A DNA stretch of 64,000 nt, from positions 62,001-126,000 of the forward strand of contig CAINED010000024.1 in assembly GCA_903847605.1 (NCBI GenBank). Reading direction: 5' to 3'. How positions within the stretch are numbered: position 1 is the stretch's first letter; the number at the start of each line of letters is the position of its first letter. Made by a program: the position numbers and the translations under genes. This stretch comes from an uncultured Hyphomicrobiales bacterium (lineage in GTDB: Bacteria > Pseudomonadota > Alphaproteobacteria > Rhizobiales > Beijerinckiaceae). A model generated the notes under the pieces. That model saw nothing but the letters and a program-made list of their open reading frames with translations. It was not told the origin of the DNA and made no database searches. This document shows positions 19,349-27,885 of the stretch, piece by piece.

Positions 19349-21082
19349 ATGGAACCCGTCAGTTTCGGAAATTGCTTCGGCTGGCTGCACAATGGGCAGG
19401 CGTCGCGCGGCGTCGTCCTGATGAGCCCGTTCGGCTTCGAGGAATTGTGCGCGCGCAAGACCTTCGCCCTGCTCGGCCAGGCGCTGGCGGCTCGCGGCAT
19501 ACCCGTCCTGCGCTTCGACTGGAGCGGAACCGGCGACAGTCTCGGCGGTCCCAACGACATCAGACAGTTCGATCACTGGCGCAATGATGCGCGCGACGCG
19601 GTCGCGACTCTCAAAGCCCTGACCGGCGTGAAGGAGATCGTCGTCGTCGGTCTCCGCCTCGGCGCGTTGCTCGCTGCCGACGCCGCCTGCGCCCGCGACG
19701 ATGTCTCCCGCCTCGTCCTGCTGGCCCCGCCCGCAAGCGGAAAAGCCTGGCTCCGGGAAGCGGCGACCTTTGCGCGTGTCATGTCCGTGCCCGGCGCTGC
19801 CTCGACCGCAGCCGATGGGCTCGAAGTAGCCGGTTTCCGCATCGGCGCGGACAGCGTCGAAGCCATCCGCACGACCGAATGGGGCGCTCTGACCGCCTGC
19901 CCTGCGCCGCAAGTCGACATCTTCGTCCAGCAGGCGGGCGGCGGCGAACGCATCGAGCACTACATGAATCTGCTCGGCGCCCATACGGCCTGCCACACAT
20001 TCCAGGGATACAACGCCCTGATGTGCGATCCGACGGCGTCGCAGGCTCCAATGGCCTTGATCGAAAAACTCGCGGAAGACATGGCTGCAAAGGCCCCGGC
20101 GGCGACTCGCGCCGTACCCCGCCCCGCCTTCGCGCCGCTCACGGGCCATGGATTTTCCGAAACACCTGCGCGCCTCGGCGTTGACCAGAACATGGCCGGC
20201 ATCCTGTGCCACCCGATCGAGCGAACCTCGCGCAGCGAGGCCGTCATTTTCCTGAACGCCGGCGCCATTCATCATGCCGGCTGGGCGCGCATGTATGTCG
20301 ACATGTCTCGCCGCCTCGCACGCCATGGCGTCGCCAGCCTGCGACTCGATCTGCCGGGCATCGGCGACAGCGCAATGCTGGGGGACCCGCCCGTCGCCTC
20401 GTTGTATGCGCGGCGCATGTCGGGCGAGGTCACGCAGGCCATCGACTGGCTCAAGGGCCGCGGCTATCGCCGCATCACGCTCGCAGGCGCCTGCAGCGGA
20501 GCCTATCAGGCTTTTCACGCCGCGCTGGACGACGAGCGCGTCGACGGGTTCGTACTTCTCAACCAGCTTTGCTTCGTATGGGGCGCCAGCTATGCGATGC
20601 AATTCAACGCGTGGCAGGCAACGAAGTCGCGCAGTCTCAACGCGCAACTTTCTTCCGCTTCCGCCGACGAAACGCTCGATGCGGCGCGCACCCTGGCGCG
20701 CCTGATGCCGATCGCCAAAAAAGTTGCAAAGGGCGGATTGTCAGCGCTGATGTCGCTGCAAACCTATGCCTCGCAAGCCTTTGCACGCGAAAAGTCAGTC
20801 GAAGCCGCCTTCATCAAACTCTCCTCGCGTGGCGCGAGGATCATGCTCGCCTATAGCGCAGGCGATGCGGGGCTAGCCGAACTCGAGCGTCATCTCGGCC
20901 ACGAAGGCATCCATGCGACCTCGCTCCCCGGCGTCTGCAAGCGCATCATCGAAAACGCCGATCACATGCTGACGCCAGCGAAGGCGCGCGCGGAATTCGC
21001 CGAAGAATTCGTAGCCTTTCTGGACGCGAACGTCGCCGAAGAGGAAACACCGCAGCGCGACCGCGCGTTGGCCAGCGCCTGA
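19349..21082 (+). CDS. Tandem alpha/beta-hydrolase protein, exosortase-associated type (copy 1)
   Basis: 577-residue protein made of two alpha/beta-hydrolase domains. Domain 1 (about 1-260) has FDWSGTGDS and a nucleophile elbow GLRLG in which Arg103 (codon 19655-19657) replaces the expected Ser. Domain 2 (about 280-560) has the elbow GACSG with Cys382 in the nucleophile place, LDLPGIGDS before it and a likely catalytic His in NADHML. From memory, GLRLG resembles the exosortase-A-associated hydrolase family 2 and GxCxx family 1, so this may be a natural fusion of the two; that needs a profile search. AAGGGGG precedes the ATG at 19349. The exosortase genes follow on the same strand. A homologue with identical substitutions is at 51453. 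Confidence 0.8.
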   Translation: MEPVSFGNCFGWLHNGQASRGVVLMSPFGFEELCARKTFALLGQALAARGIPVLRFDWSGTGDSLGGPNDIRQFDHWRNDARDAVATLKALTGVKEIVVVGLRLGALLAADAACARDDVSRLVLLAPPASGKAWLREAATFARVMSVPGAASTAADGLEVAGFRIGADSVEAIRTTEWGALTACPAPQVDIFVQQAGGGERIEHYMNLLGAHTACHTFQGYNALMCDPTASQAPMALIEKLAEDMAAKAPAATRAVPRPAFAPLTGHGFSETPARLGVDQNMAGILCHPIERTSRSEAVIFLNAGAIHHAGWARMYVDMSRRLARHGVASLRLDLPGIGDSAMLGDPPVASLYARRMSGEVTQAIDWLKGRGYRRITLAGACSGAYQAFHAALDDERVDGFVLLNQLCFVWGASYAMQFNAWQATKSRSLNAQLSSASADETLDAARTLARLMPIAKKVAKGGLSALMSLQTYASQAFAREKSVEAAFIKLSSRGARIMLAYSAGDAGLAELERHLGHEGIHATSLPGVCKRIIENADHMLTPAKARAEFAEEFVAFLDANVAEEETPQRDRALASA

Positions 21083-21145
21083 GCGGAAGCACTCCTTAAC
21101 TTCGCCGCTGTATAGCCGAATGCGTCTGTTGCGTGGAGTGTGCCC

Positions 21146-21346
21146 GTGCGTTTCGTCGTCCCCATTTCCGCTTTCGCCATCGGCGTCGCTACCTTGGCGT
21201 CGACGGCCTATGCCGGCTCTGCCGCCCCCGTGCCGCTCGCAGGCGCAGGACTGCTCCCCTTTGTGGTTGGCGGCGCCGGTGCTGTTGCCTGGATCGCCGC
21301 GCGCGCCCTCGGCAAGCGGTTGAGAGACCGCACGCCGCGCGACTGA
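21146..21346 (+). CDS. 66-residue putative exosortase substrate (signal peptide plus sorting-type tail)
   Basis: Tiny exported protein. Residues 1 to about 24 are a signal peptide ending TAYA-GS. What remains is SAAPVPLAGAG, a hydrophobic stretch (LLPFVVGGAGAVAWIA) and a basic end (ALGKRLRDR). That order (motif, membrane span, Arg-rich tail) is the layout of PEP-CTERM-like sorting signals, and VPLAG resembles the VPLPA variant. There is practically no cargo. The GTG at 21146 has GGAG seven bases upstream and is preferred over the GTG at 21140. The exosortase-like gene begins 10 bp after its stop. It could instead be a small membrane protein unrelated to sorting. Confidence 0.65.
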   Translation: MRFVVPISAFAIGVATLASTAYAGSAAPVPLAGAGLLPFVVGGAGAVAWIAARALGKRLRDRTPRD

Positions 21347-21355
21347 TCTGCCGTC

Positions 21356-22222
21356 TTGCAGATCGCTTCGGTCATACATCTACATCAACGCTCATTGGCG
21401 CGTACGCAGATCGCCGCGCTCGTTGCAATGGGCGTTGCAGCCAGCTTGATCGTTGAAAGATTTCTTCTGGCCGCACGGAGCAGCGGAGGGACTCTCGATC
21501 GCATCCTGCACGCAGTCGCCGAAGCAAACATCATTCAGCTCTTCGCGTGGTATGCGGCGTTTGTGCTTTTGTACGAGGGTTCGGCGAAGCTCGCGACAAG
21601 GCGGGACATGGCCGCCGCATTTTGTCTCGCAGCGGCGCTACTCGCGGCGAATATCCTGAACGCGCCGGTCTTGTTTGCAGTAATTGCAACCGCCGGAGGG
21701 ATTTATCTTTTCGCAACGAGCGCCGACGATCATCATACGCGCGCGGCAGCAACCGTATTCATCGCCCTGACGCTCAATGCAATCTGGGGGCCGCACTTCT
21801 TCTCGCTCTGCGCAGATGCATTTTTATGGGCCGATACGAATGTCGTGGTGGCCGCCCTGAAATTCCTGGAACCGGGCATCGCTATATCCGAATTCGCGAT
21901 CTCCGCGCCCGACGGACACCGGATCGTCATCCTCGATCAGTGTTCGGCCTTTCACAATATGACCCTGGCGATTCTGGCATGCGCGGCCATGGCCATGCTG
22001 ACGCGTCAGCGCTGGCGCGCGCGCGATACGCTCATTCTCGCCGCCGCATGCGTCCTTATGTTTATACTGAACGCCGCACGGATTTTCCTGATGGCGCTCG
22101 GCCGCGAAAGCTATGTCTATTGGCACGACGGACAGGGCGCGACGCTCTTCGGCCTCATGGTGACGGTGGCGATTGTTGCGCTCTGTTATTTCGGAATGCG
22201 TGAGACGGAGCGCACAGCATGA
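21356..22222 (+). CDS. Exosortase/archaeosortase family protein
   Basis: 288-residue multi-pass membrane protein with about eight hydrophobic segments. It carries the family triad: Cys196 in DQCSAFHNMT, Arg242 in LNAARIFLMALG and His257 in YWHDGQG (numbering from the TTG at 21356), with the correct spacing of roughly 46 and 15 residues. Exosortases are membrane enzymes thought to cleave C-terminal sorting signals and transfer the protein, usually with exopolysaccharide genes nearby. The start is uncertain: TTG at 21356 or 21395, or ATG at 21428, none with a good ribosome-binding site. It ends in an ATGA overlap with the next gene. Confidence 0.8.
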   Translation: MQIASVIHLHQRSLARTQIAALVAMGVAASLIVERFLLAARSSGGTLDRILHAVAEANIIQLFAWYAAFVLLYEGSAKLATRRDMAAAFCLAAALLAANILNAPVLFAVIATAGGIYLFATSADDHHTRAAATVFIALTLNAIWGPHFFSLCADAFLWADTNVVVAALKFLEPGIAISEFAISAPDGHRIVILDQCSAFHNMTLAILACAAMAMLTRQRWRARDTLILAAACVLMFILNAARIFLMALGRESYVYWHDGQGATLFGLMVTVAIVALCYFGMRETERTA

Positions 22223-22731
22223 AATTATACGCGACGTTTCCGCTTGCCGCCCTGCTGCTGGCTTCGGCCGCCGTACGGCAGCCAGCAGTATCCGACCTGA
22301 CACCCGCGCAACGCGATGCGCTTCCACAGCAGATCGAAGCGATCATACGCAATGCCGGCTATCCGGTCGTCGACATTGCGCCGGCAAACGCAATCTCCGC
22401 CCTGCACCAGCGGGCCTTCAGGATCAACGGATGCGCGAGCGATGCGATCGCCGTTGTCCTTCATTTCCGGGAAATCGCGCTCCTTCACGCCGCATGGGCT
22501 CGCTTTGCAAGCACTTTGCCGTCCTACAAACTCTCGCTGCATTATGGCAACGGCCAATGGACCGAAATTAATCGGCCCGCCATCATCAGGGAACAGATCA
22601 GGCTGCAGTTCGCCGGCTATTCCGGCGCGGCCCAGTTTTCCGCTCAAACCGCCATTCTCGTTGCGAGTCCTACGCAATGCGAAGCCCCTGCAGTGGATTG
22701 GCGCGCGGTGTGGAGGCCGAACAAGTCATGA
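22219..22731 (+). CDS. Exported protein of unknown function coupled to the exosortase gene
   Basis: 170-residue protein not recognised as any family. It has a probable signal peptide (MKLYATFPLAALLLASAAVR) and no later membrane span. Two cysteines, in INGCASD and SPTQCEAP, could pair in the periplasm. The start overlaps the exosortase stop by ATGA (22219-22222), and its own stop overlaps the next start the same way, so it is translationally coupled on both sides. Position suggests an accessory of the sorting enzyme, comparable in place (not visibly in sequence) to EpsI of classical exosortase loci. Confidence 0.7.
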   Translation: MKLYATFPLAALLLASAAVRQPAVSDLTPAQRDALPQQIEAIIRNAGYPVVDIAPANAISALHQRAFRINGCASDAIAVVLHFREIALLHAAWARFASTLPSYKLSLHYGNGQWTEINRPAIIREQIRLQFAGYSGAAQFSAQTAILVASPTQCEAPAVDWRAVWRPNKS

Positions 22732-23516
22732 TGGCGTGGCAGCAAAGCTGGCTGTTCGCGACGGCCATAGTGATTTGCATCGCTGGCCTCGGCATGTGGG
22801 AAACCCTGCGTCCTGCACGTTCGCAGGCGGAGACCCGGACGCCGCGGCGCTTCGTGAATTTCGCACTGGCCGCGTTGCATCTATCGCTCGTACTCGCGCT
22901 GCCGCTCACGCAAATTTCTGCGGCCGCCTCTGCGAAAGCTCATGGCTTCGGCCTGCTCAACTTTCTGGCGGCGCCGTCCGTGGCGACATTTGCCGTCACC
23001 GTTGTTCTTGCAAGCCTCATCGCCTACCTGACACATATTATCCTGCATAGAGCGCCGCTGTTCTGGCGCTTTCACGCCATCCACCACAACGATGATGAGA
23101 TCGACGCATCGACCGCGCTACGTCATCATCCCGGCGAGATCCTGTTGATCGCAGCGATACAGATACCCGTCATCGTTCTGCTTGGTCTTGATCCGACAAC
23201 CCTTGCATTTCTCTACGTCTGCGAATGGCTGCACGGATTGTTCGCCCACGCCAATGCGCGCCTGCCGCAACGGGTCGACAAAGCGCTGGGCTACGTCCTC
23301 GTGACGCCTGCCATGCACGCCGTCCATCATTCCGCATATCCCAAGGAATCGGACAGCAATTACGGGACGATGTTTTCAGGGTGGGATCGCCTGTTCGGGA
23401 CGTTTCACAAGGCATCGGACGAGGCCCCGAAGTTTGGTCTCGGCGCGGCGGCCGATTCTCAAGACGCAGGGCCGATTCAAGTGTTGCGAACACCGTTTCT
23501 CGCGCCCCTGCGCTGA
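22728..23516 (+). CDS. Sterol desaturase / fatty acid hydroxylase superfamily protein
   Basis: 262-residue integral membrane di-iron oxygenase. The eight-histidine signature is present as HIILH (HxxxH), HAIHH (HxxHH) and HAVHH (HxxHH) with HGLFAH between, the pattern of the superfamily that hydroxylates or desaturates sterols, carotenoids, fatty acids and ether lipids. About four membrane spans. Start at 22728 (two Met codons in tandem) overlaps the previous stop by ATGA. Its coupling to an exosortase gene suggests that it modifies a lipid or anchor used in the same surface process. That link is inference. Confidence 0.85.
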   Translation: MMAWQQSWLFATAIVICIAGLGMWETLRPARSQAETRTPRRFVNFALAALHLSLVLALPLTQISAAASAKAHGFGLLNFLAAPSVATFAVTVVLASLIAYLTHIILHRAPLFWRFHAIHHNDDEIDASTALRHHPGEILLIAAIQIPVIVLLGLDPTTLAFLYVCEWLHGLFAHANARLPQRVDKALGYVLVTPAMHAVHHSAYPKESDSNYGTMFSGWDRLFGTFHKASDEAPKFGLGAAADSQDAGPIQVLRTPFLAPLR

Positions 23517-23579
23517 AATCTGCGCTTGCCAGACATCGTGCCTTCATGTGAGCCTGCGGGTATTCCGAGGGAGGCTCCG

Positions 23580-24680
23580 ATGCAACGCACTCAACCGCCA
23601 TTTCGCGCCGATCATGTCGGCTCGTTCCTGCGTCCTGCGGACCTCAAGGCGGCGCGCGACAAGCGTGCGCGCGAGGAAATCACGGCCTTCGAATTGAAAT
23701 CCGTCGAAGATCACGAAATCGAAAAACTCATCCGCAAGCAGGAAGAGATCGGACTCAAGGCGGTGACGGACGGCGAGTTCCGCCGCTCCTGGTGGCATCT
23801 CGATTTTCTCGAAGGCCTCGACGGGATCGAAGGCTACGAGATGGATCAGGGCGTCGCTTTCGCCGGCATGAACACGCGTGCACGCGGCGTTCGCACTATC
23901 GGCCCCATCGGCTTCACCGATCATCCCATGATCGAACACTACCGTTTCGTGCAATCGCATGCGCGCGCCATACCGAAAATGTGCATCCCCTCGCCATCGG
24001 CATTATTCGGACGCACGGGACGCGCGGCCGTGCCGGAAAAAGTCTATCCGAACCTCGACACGTTCTTTGCTGACCTCGGCGCGGCCTATGCGAAGGCTGT
24101 TCGCGCCTTCGCGGACGCAGGCTGCCGCTACCTGCAGCTCGATGAAGTCTTCATCGCCATGCTTTGCGATCCGCAATACCGCGCGCAATGGAAGGAGCGC
24201 GGCTTCGAACCCGATGCACTCGGGCGCATCTATGGCGATCTCATAAATGCGGCGATGTCAGACATACCCGCCGATATGACGATCACCATGCATTTGTGCC
24301 GCGGCAATTATCGTTCGACCTTCATGGGCTCGGGCGGCTACGAGCCGGTGGCCGACGTGCTGTTCAACCGCATCAAGGTGCATGGCTACTTCATGGAATA
24401 CGATTCCGATCGCGCCGGCGGTTTCGAGCCGCTCAAACTCGTACCGAAAGACCGGACCGTTGTGTTGGGCCTCGTCACATCGAAGACCGGCAAGCTCGAG
24501 GGCAAGGACGAAATCAGACGCCGGATCGAGGAGGCCGCCAAATACGTCCCGCTGGATCAGCTTTGCCTTTCGACGCAATGCGGCTTCGCCTCGACCGAGG
24601 ACGGCAATACGCTCACAGAAGACGAGCAATGGGCGAAACTGGCGATGATCGCGGAGGTGGCGCAGGAGCTGTGGGGGTGA
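23580..24680 (+). CDS. Cobalamin-independent methionine synthase (MetE C-terminal) family protein
   Basis: 366-residue TIM-barrel protein related to the catalytic half of MetE, about half the length of full MetE. The zinc-ligand pattern is present: His and Cys in MHLCRGNY, Glu in YFMEYDSDR and Cys in STQCGFAS. The N-terminal FRADHVGSFLRP and the DGEFRRSWWHLDFL segment are typical of the YxjG/YxjH-like single-domain group, which may use methylcobalamin proteins, small thiols or plant-derived methyl donors. The ATG at 23580 follows GAGGGAGG. It lies just after the sterol-desaturase gene (63 bp) and is convergent with the kdsA unit. Real substrate unknown. Confidence 0.87.
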   Translation: MQRTQPPFRADHVGSFLRPADLKAARDKRAREEITAFELKSVEDHEIEKLIRKQEEIGLKAVTDGEFRRSWWHLDFLEGLDGIEGYEMDQGVAFAGMNTRARGVRTIGPIGFTDHPMIEHYRFVQSHARAIPKMCIPSPSALFGRTGRAAVPEKVYPNLDTFFADLGAAYAKAVRAFADAGCRYLQLDEVFIAMLCDPQYRAQWKERGFEPDALGRIYGDLINAAMSDIPADMTITMHLCRGNYRSTFMGSGGYEPVADVLFNRIKVHGYFMEYDSDRAGGFEPLKLVPKDRTVVLGLVTSKTGKLEGKDEIRRRIEEAAKYVPLDQLCLSTQCGFASTEDGNTLTEDEQWAKLAMIAEVAQELWG

Positions 24681-25406
24681 TCAATCCGCGACGGAAAAGC
24701 CGCGCAAATTGCCCACCTGAACAAGCCGCGCAATTGTCCCGTCGGCTTTCGCTTGCTGGACGATCTCGCTCAGAAATTCCAGCAATGTTTCCCGTCCCTT
24801 GCGGATCGCGATGCCGACGCGGTTGACGCCAAAAGCATCATCGAGCACACGCGAACCCGGCAGCTTTTCCGCATAATCGAGAAGGACATCGCGTGGCGAA
24901 GCGAAGACATCGGCCTTCCCGCTGCGCAGCAGTCCGAAGGCTTCTTCGGGCAGTTCGGCGCTGACGATGGTTGCGTGTTTGATGATGAGTTTCAGAGCGA
25001 GCGCCGAGGCATGGCTGTCCATGATGGCGATGCGCGTGCCAGCCCTGTCCGCATCCGCAATCTTCACGACGGGCGATCCTGCGGGAACGAGATAAGTGTA
25101 GTCGAACTGGAACAAAGGCGGGGTGAAATCAGCCTTGGCCTGTCTACCCGGCTCGATGCCGAAAAAAGCCATGTCAATCGTGCCGGCCAGCAACGCATCC
25201 ATCACCGCTGGCGGCGACGGCAGGCCCTTTACTTCGCTTTCTATGCCAAGCCGGTCCGCAATCAGCCGCGTCATGGCGATGCCAATGTAGCCCGTGCCAT
25301 GGCCGAGCATCTCGCCGCGGGCGTCGATCGAATATTGCGGCAGGAACAGCGCGGAGCGCACGCCGCCCGTCTTAAAGAACTGCTCCGCCGATGACGTCAC
25401 ACTCAC
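24681..25406 (-). CDS. Family 3 solute-binding domain protein without signal peptide, coupled to kdsA
   Basis: 241-residue protein with the fold of family 3 extracellular solute-binding proteins: [53 protein letters not shown] and the C-terminal [18 protein letters not shown]. Unlike transporter components it begins directly with the domain and has no signal peptide from the GTG at 25406. That GTG overlaps the kdsA stop (GTGA, 25403-25406), so translation is coupled to kdsA. It could be a cytoplasmic ligand-binding protein, or a binding protein that lost its leader. No ABC partners lie beside it. Confidence 0.75.
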   Translation of the reverse strand: MSVTSSAEQFFKTGGVRSALFLPQYSIDARGEMLGHGTGYIGIAMTRLIADRLGIESEVKGLPSPPAVMDALLAGTIDMAFFGIEPGRQAKADFTPPLFQFDYTYLVPAGSPVVKIADADRAGTRIAIMDSHASALALKLIIKHATIVSAELPEEAFGLLRSGKADVFASPRDVLLDYAEKLPGSRVLDDAFGVNRVGIAIRKGRETLLEFLSEIVQQAKADGTIARLVQVGNLRGFSVAD

Positions 25407-26248
25407 AGCCCCTTCGCCAGCGCGTCAAATTTCATCAACTGGCGCAGCAAGCCCTCGAACTCGTTCAGCGGCACCTGGTTCGGTCCATCCGAAAAAGCAT
25501 TGGCGGGATCGTCATGCGTCTCGATGAAGACACCGGCGACGCCCACGGCGACCGCCGCGCGCGCCAGCACCGGAACGAACTTGCGCTCGCCGCCCGATGA
25601 CGTGCCCTGCCCGCCCGGCTGCTGCACCGAATGCGTCGCGTCGAAGATGACAGGCGCGCCGGTCTCTTCGGCCATGATCGGCAGCGCGCGCATGTCGGAT
25701 ACGAGCGTGTTGTAGCCGAAGCTCGCGCCGCGCTCGGTGAGCATGACGTTGGCGTTGCCGGAGCCTGTCACCTTGGTCGCGACATTCTTCATGTCCCAGG
25801 GCGCGAGGAACTGGCCTTTCTTCACGTTGACAACGCGCCCGGTTTTCGCGGCCGCGATCAGGAGATCGGTCTGGCGGCAGAGAAAGGCCGGGATCTGCAG
25901 GATGTCGATCACGCCAGCGACAGCCGCGCAGTGCTGGTTTTCATGCACATCAGTGAGTACAGGGAGGCCAAATTTCTCCTTGATCTCGGCGAAGACGGGC
26001 ATCGCCTCTTCCAGCCCCATGCCGCGTTTGCCGGTCAGCGATGTACGGTTCGCCTTGTCGAAGGAGGATTTGTAAACGAGGCCAATGCCGAGGCGCGCGG
26101 AAATATCCTTCAATGCCGCAGCCATCTTCAGCGCGTGCTCGCGGCTTTCCATTGCGCACGGCCCGGCGATGATGGAGAGCGGCAGCTTGTTGCCGAACTG
26201 CACGCGCGATGCGCCTTCGCCGACGCTGACAACAGAATTGGCTTGCAT
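25403..26248 (-). CDS. kdsA: 3-deoxy-8-phosphooctulonate synthase
   Basis: 281-residue KDO-8-phosphate synthase, condensing phosphoenolpyruvate with arabinose-5-phosphate for the lipopolysaccharide inner core; cytoplasmic. Characteristic segments: [87 protein letters not shown] and [13 protein letters not shown]. The ATG at 26248 gives the normal length. Upstream, 13 bp away and on the same strand, is a small DUF1190-like gene, and the yjfC-type genes lie beyond. In relatives kdsA lies next to eno, which here is 9.7 kb downstream. Confidence 0.97.
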   Translation of the reverse strand: MQANSVVSVGEGASRVQFGNKLPLSIIAGPCAMESREHALKMAAALKDISARLGIGLVYKSSFDKANRTSLTGKRGMGLEEAMPVFAEIKEKFGLPVLTDVHENQHCAAVAGVIDILQIPAFLCRQTDLLIAAAKTGRVVNVKKGQFLAPWDMKNVATKVTGSGNANVMLTERGASFGYNTLVSDMRALPIMAEETGAPVIFDATHSVQQPGGQGTSSGGERKFVPVLARAAVAVGVAGVFIETHDDPANAFSDGPNQVPLNEFEGLLRQLMKFDALAKGL

Positions 26249-26261
26249 AGTCTTGAAAATC

Positions 26262-26606
26262 CTATTGGCGGCGGTTGTTGTAGTGCGGTTCGATGGTCGC
26301 TGGCGCGGCATCGGCGCCGCGCGCGAGACACCAGTGCGAGGGACGCGGACCGAAGCCGAACGGCTCGCGCCGGTCGCACACCGGCCAGTTCTCCCGGCAT
26401 TCGGCCTCGCTCGTATAGACTGCCCCGGAGCGCGCCGCCACTGCGGCGGTGCGGGCAAAGGCCGTGCGGCAGAAACCATCGGTAAAATACTCGCGACAGT
26501 CGGCCTCGTTCGCCACGACCTTGCCGCCTGAACATACCGGCTGCAGCCAGAGCCAGCCGAGCGTCAGCGCGACCGCGCCGATGATGCCGATGACGAGGGC
26601 GCGCAT
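26262..26606 (-). CDS. Small exported cysteine-motif protein resembling DUF1190
   Basis: 114-residue protein with an N-terminal signal or membrane anchor ([20 protein letters not shown]). Its middle carries [12 protein letters not shown], then 23 residues, then ECRENWPVC. The same Cys-x(8-10)-Cys-x23-Cys-x(6-8)-Cys pattern occurs in the two DUF1190 proteins encoded at 27886 and 28928, along with the [12 protein letters not shown]-like turn before the third Cys, so I regard it as a third, reduced member lacking their Gly/Ser-rich tail. It sits between the yjfC-type gene (13 bp away) and kdsA. Function unknown, probably the partner of the neighbouring ATP-grasp enzyme. Confidence 0.7.
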   Translation of the reverse strand: MRALVIGIIGAVALTLGWLWLQPVCSGGKVVANEADCREYFTDGFCRTAFARTAAVAARSGAVYTSEAECRENWPVCDRREPFGFGPRPSHWCLARGADAAPATIEPHYNNRRQ

Positions 26607-26619
26607 GGGAAACTGCGTC

Positions 26620-27780
26620 TCAGCCGACGATGGCGTGCGGCAGGAAGCGCGAGCGGTCGGTTGTGATCAGACCGGAATCCTCGCGCAGGCCCATCCCGCA
26701 GGGCTCATCGCCGACGATCCAGATTCCGACCACAGGATAGCGCCCCTCGAATTCCGGCAGATGCACCAGCGCCTGACGAACGTAGCCCTCTTCGCCATAA
26801 TTGCCGCCGGAGCGACCGACGACATTCTCGCCATCGACGAGGAGAATGTTCGCGCCCTCGCGCGAATAGATTGGCTTCTTCGCGAAACGCGTTCCGAGGA
26901 CGGATTTGGCGGGGTCGTCTTCGAAAAAGGCCGGCAGCAAATTCGGATGGTTGGGCGCCATCTCCCAGAGATAGGGCAATAGCCCCTTGTTGGAGAGCAC
27001 GGCCTTCCAAGGCGGCTCGACGAAGCGCGTATGGGTCATCGCGGGCGATTGGCCGAACTGGTCGGCGAATACCCATTCCCAGGGATAGAGCTTGAACATC
27101 CAGGCGATCTGACGATCGTTCATGTCGACGAAATAGCCGTCGCTGCGCAGGCCGATCTCCTCGACCGTGAGCATGTTCGTGCCGTGCCCAGCCTGCATCG
27201 CGCAGTCCGCAATGTAGGCTATGGTCCCCTTGTCCTCCTCGGATCCGGCCATGCAGGCGAGATGCAGAAAGGCCTTCTGTCCCATGCCCTTCAGGCGCGC
27301 GATCAGCTTTTCGTGGATGGAATTATACTGGTCGGCCTTGTCGGGCAGCCGCTTCTGCGCGATGGAATCTTCCAGCCACACCCATTGAAAGACGGCGGCT
27401 TCGTAAAGCGATGTCGGCGTATCCGCATTGTATTCCAGTAGCTTTGCCGGGCCCTTGCCGTCATAGGCGAAGTCGAAACGGCCATAGAGCGTGGGATCGC
27501 CGCGCTTCCAGCTGTCGCGCACCAAATTCCAATGTTGTTCCGGGATCAGCAGGCGCTCGAGAATCTCGGCGTCGTTGACGGCCTTACCGGCGAAATCAAG
27601 ACAAAGCTCCTGCAATTCCGCGCTCGGCGCTTCGATATCTTCCTCGATCTCGCGCAGGGTGAATTCGTAATAGGCGGTTTCATCCCAGTAGGGCTCGCCA
27701 TCGATCGAATGAAACTTGAAGCCCAGCTCTTCCGCACGGTCTGCAAAATTCGGCCGCTGGTCGCATTTCACCCGATGCAT
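26620..27780 (-). CDS. Glutathionylspermidine synthase family ATP-grasp protein (YgiC/YjfC type)
   Basis: 386-residue ATP-grasp ligase of the glutathionylspermidine-synthetase-like family, exactly the length of E. coli YgiC. Clear landmarks: GEPYWDETAYYEF near residue 30, YGRFDFAYDGKGPAKLLEYNADTPTSLYEA near residue 115 and the C-terminal GGNYGEEGYVRQAL with GIWIVGDEPCGMGLRED. E. coli YgiC and YjfC make amide bonds of unknown target and lack the amidase domain. The ATG at 27780 follows GGGAGCC. It is the last large gene of a yjfL-DUF1190-DUF1190-yjfC series, an arrangement also seen in the E. coli yjf operon. Likely role: modification of a small peptide or amine linked to the DUF1190 proteins. 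Confidence 0.87.
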   Translation of the reverse strand: MHRVKCDQRPNFADRAEELGFKFHSIDGEPYWDETAYYEFTLREIEEDIEAPSAELQELCLDFAGKAVNDAEILERLLIPEQHWNLVRDSWKRGDPTLYGRFDFAYDGKGPAKLLEYNADTPTSLYEAAVFQWVWLEDSIAQKRLPDKADQYNSIHEKLIARLKGMGQKAFLHLACMAGSEEDKGTIAYIADCAMQAGHGTNMLTVEEIGLRSDGYFVDMNDRQIAWMFKLYPWEWVFADQFGQSPAMTHTRFVEPPWKAVLSNKGLLPYLWEMAPNHPNLLPAFFEDDPAKSVLGTRFAKKPIYSREGANILLVDGENVVGRSGGNYGEEGYVRQALVHLPEFEGRYPVVGIWIVGDEPCGMGLREDSGLITTDRSRFLPHAIVG

Positions 27781-27885
27781 GATTGGCTCCCGCGAGAGCG
27801 GCCGGCTGCGCAATGTCAAATGATTAGCGATGGCGCGGGATTCGCGCCACCTCGTCATTTTTCTTGGGCTGAAATTTGAAGACGA

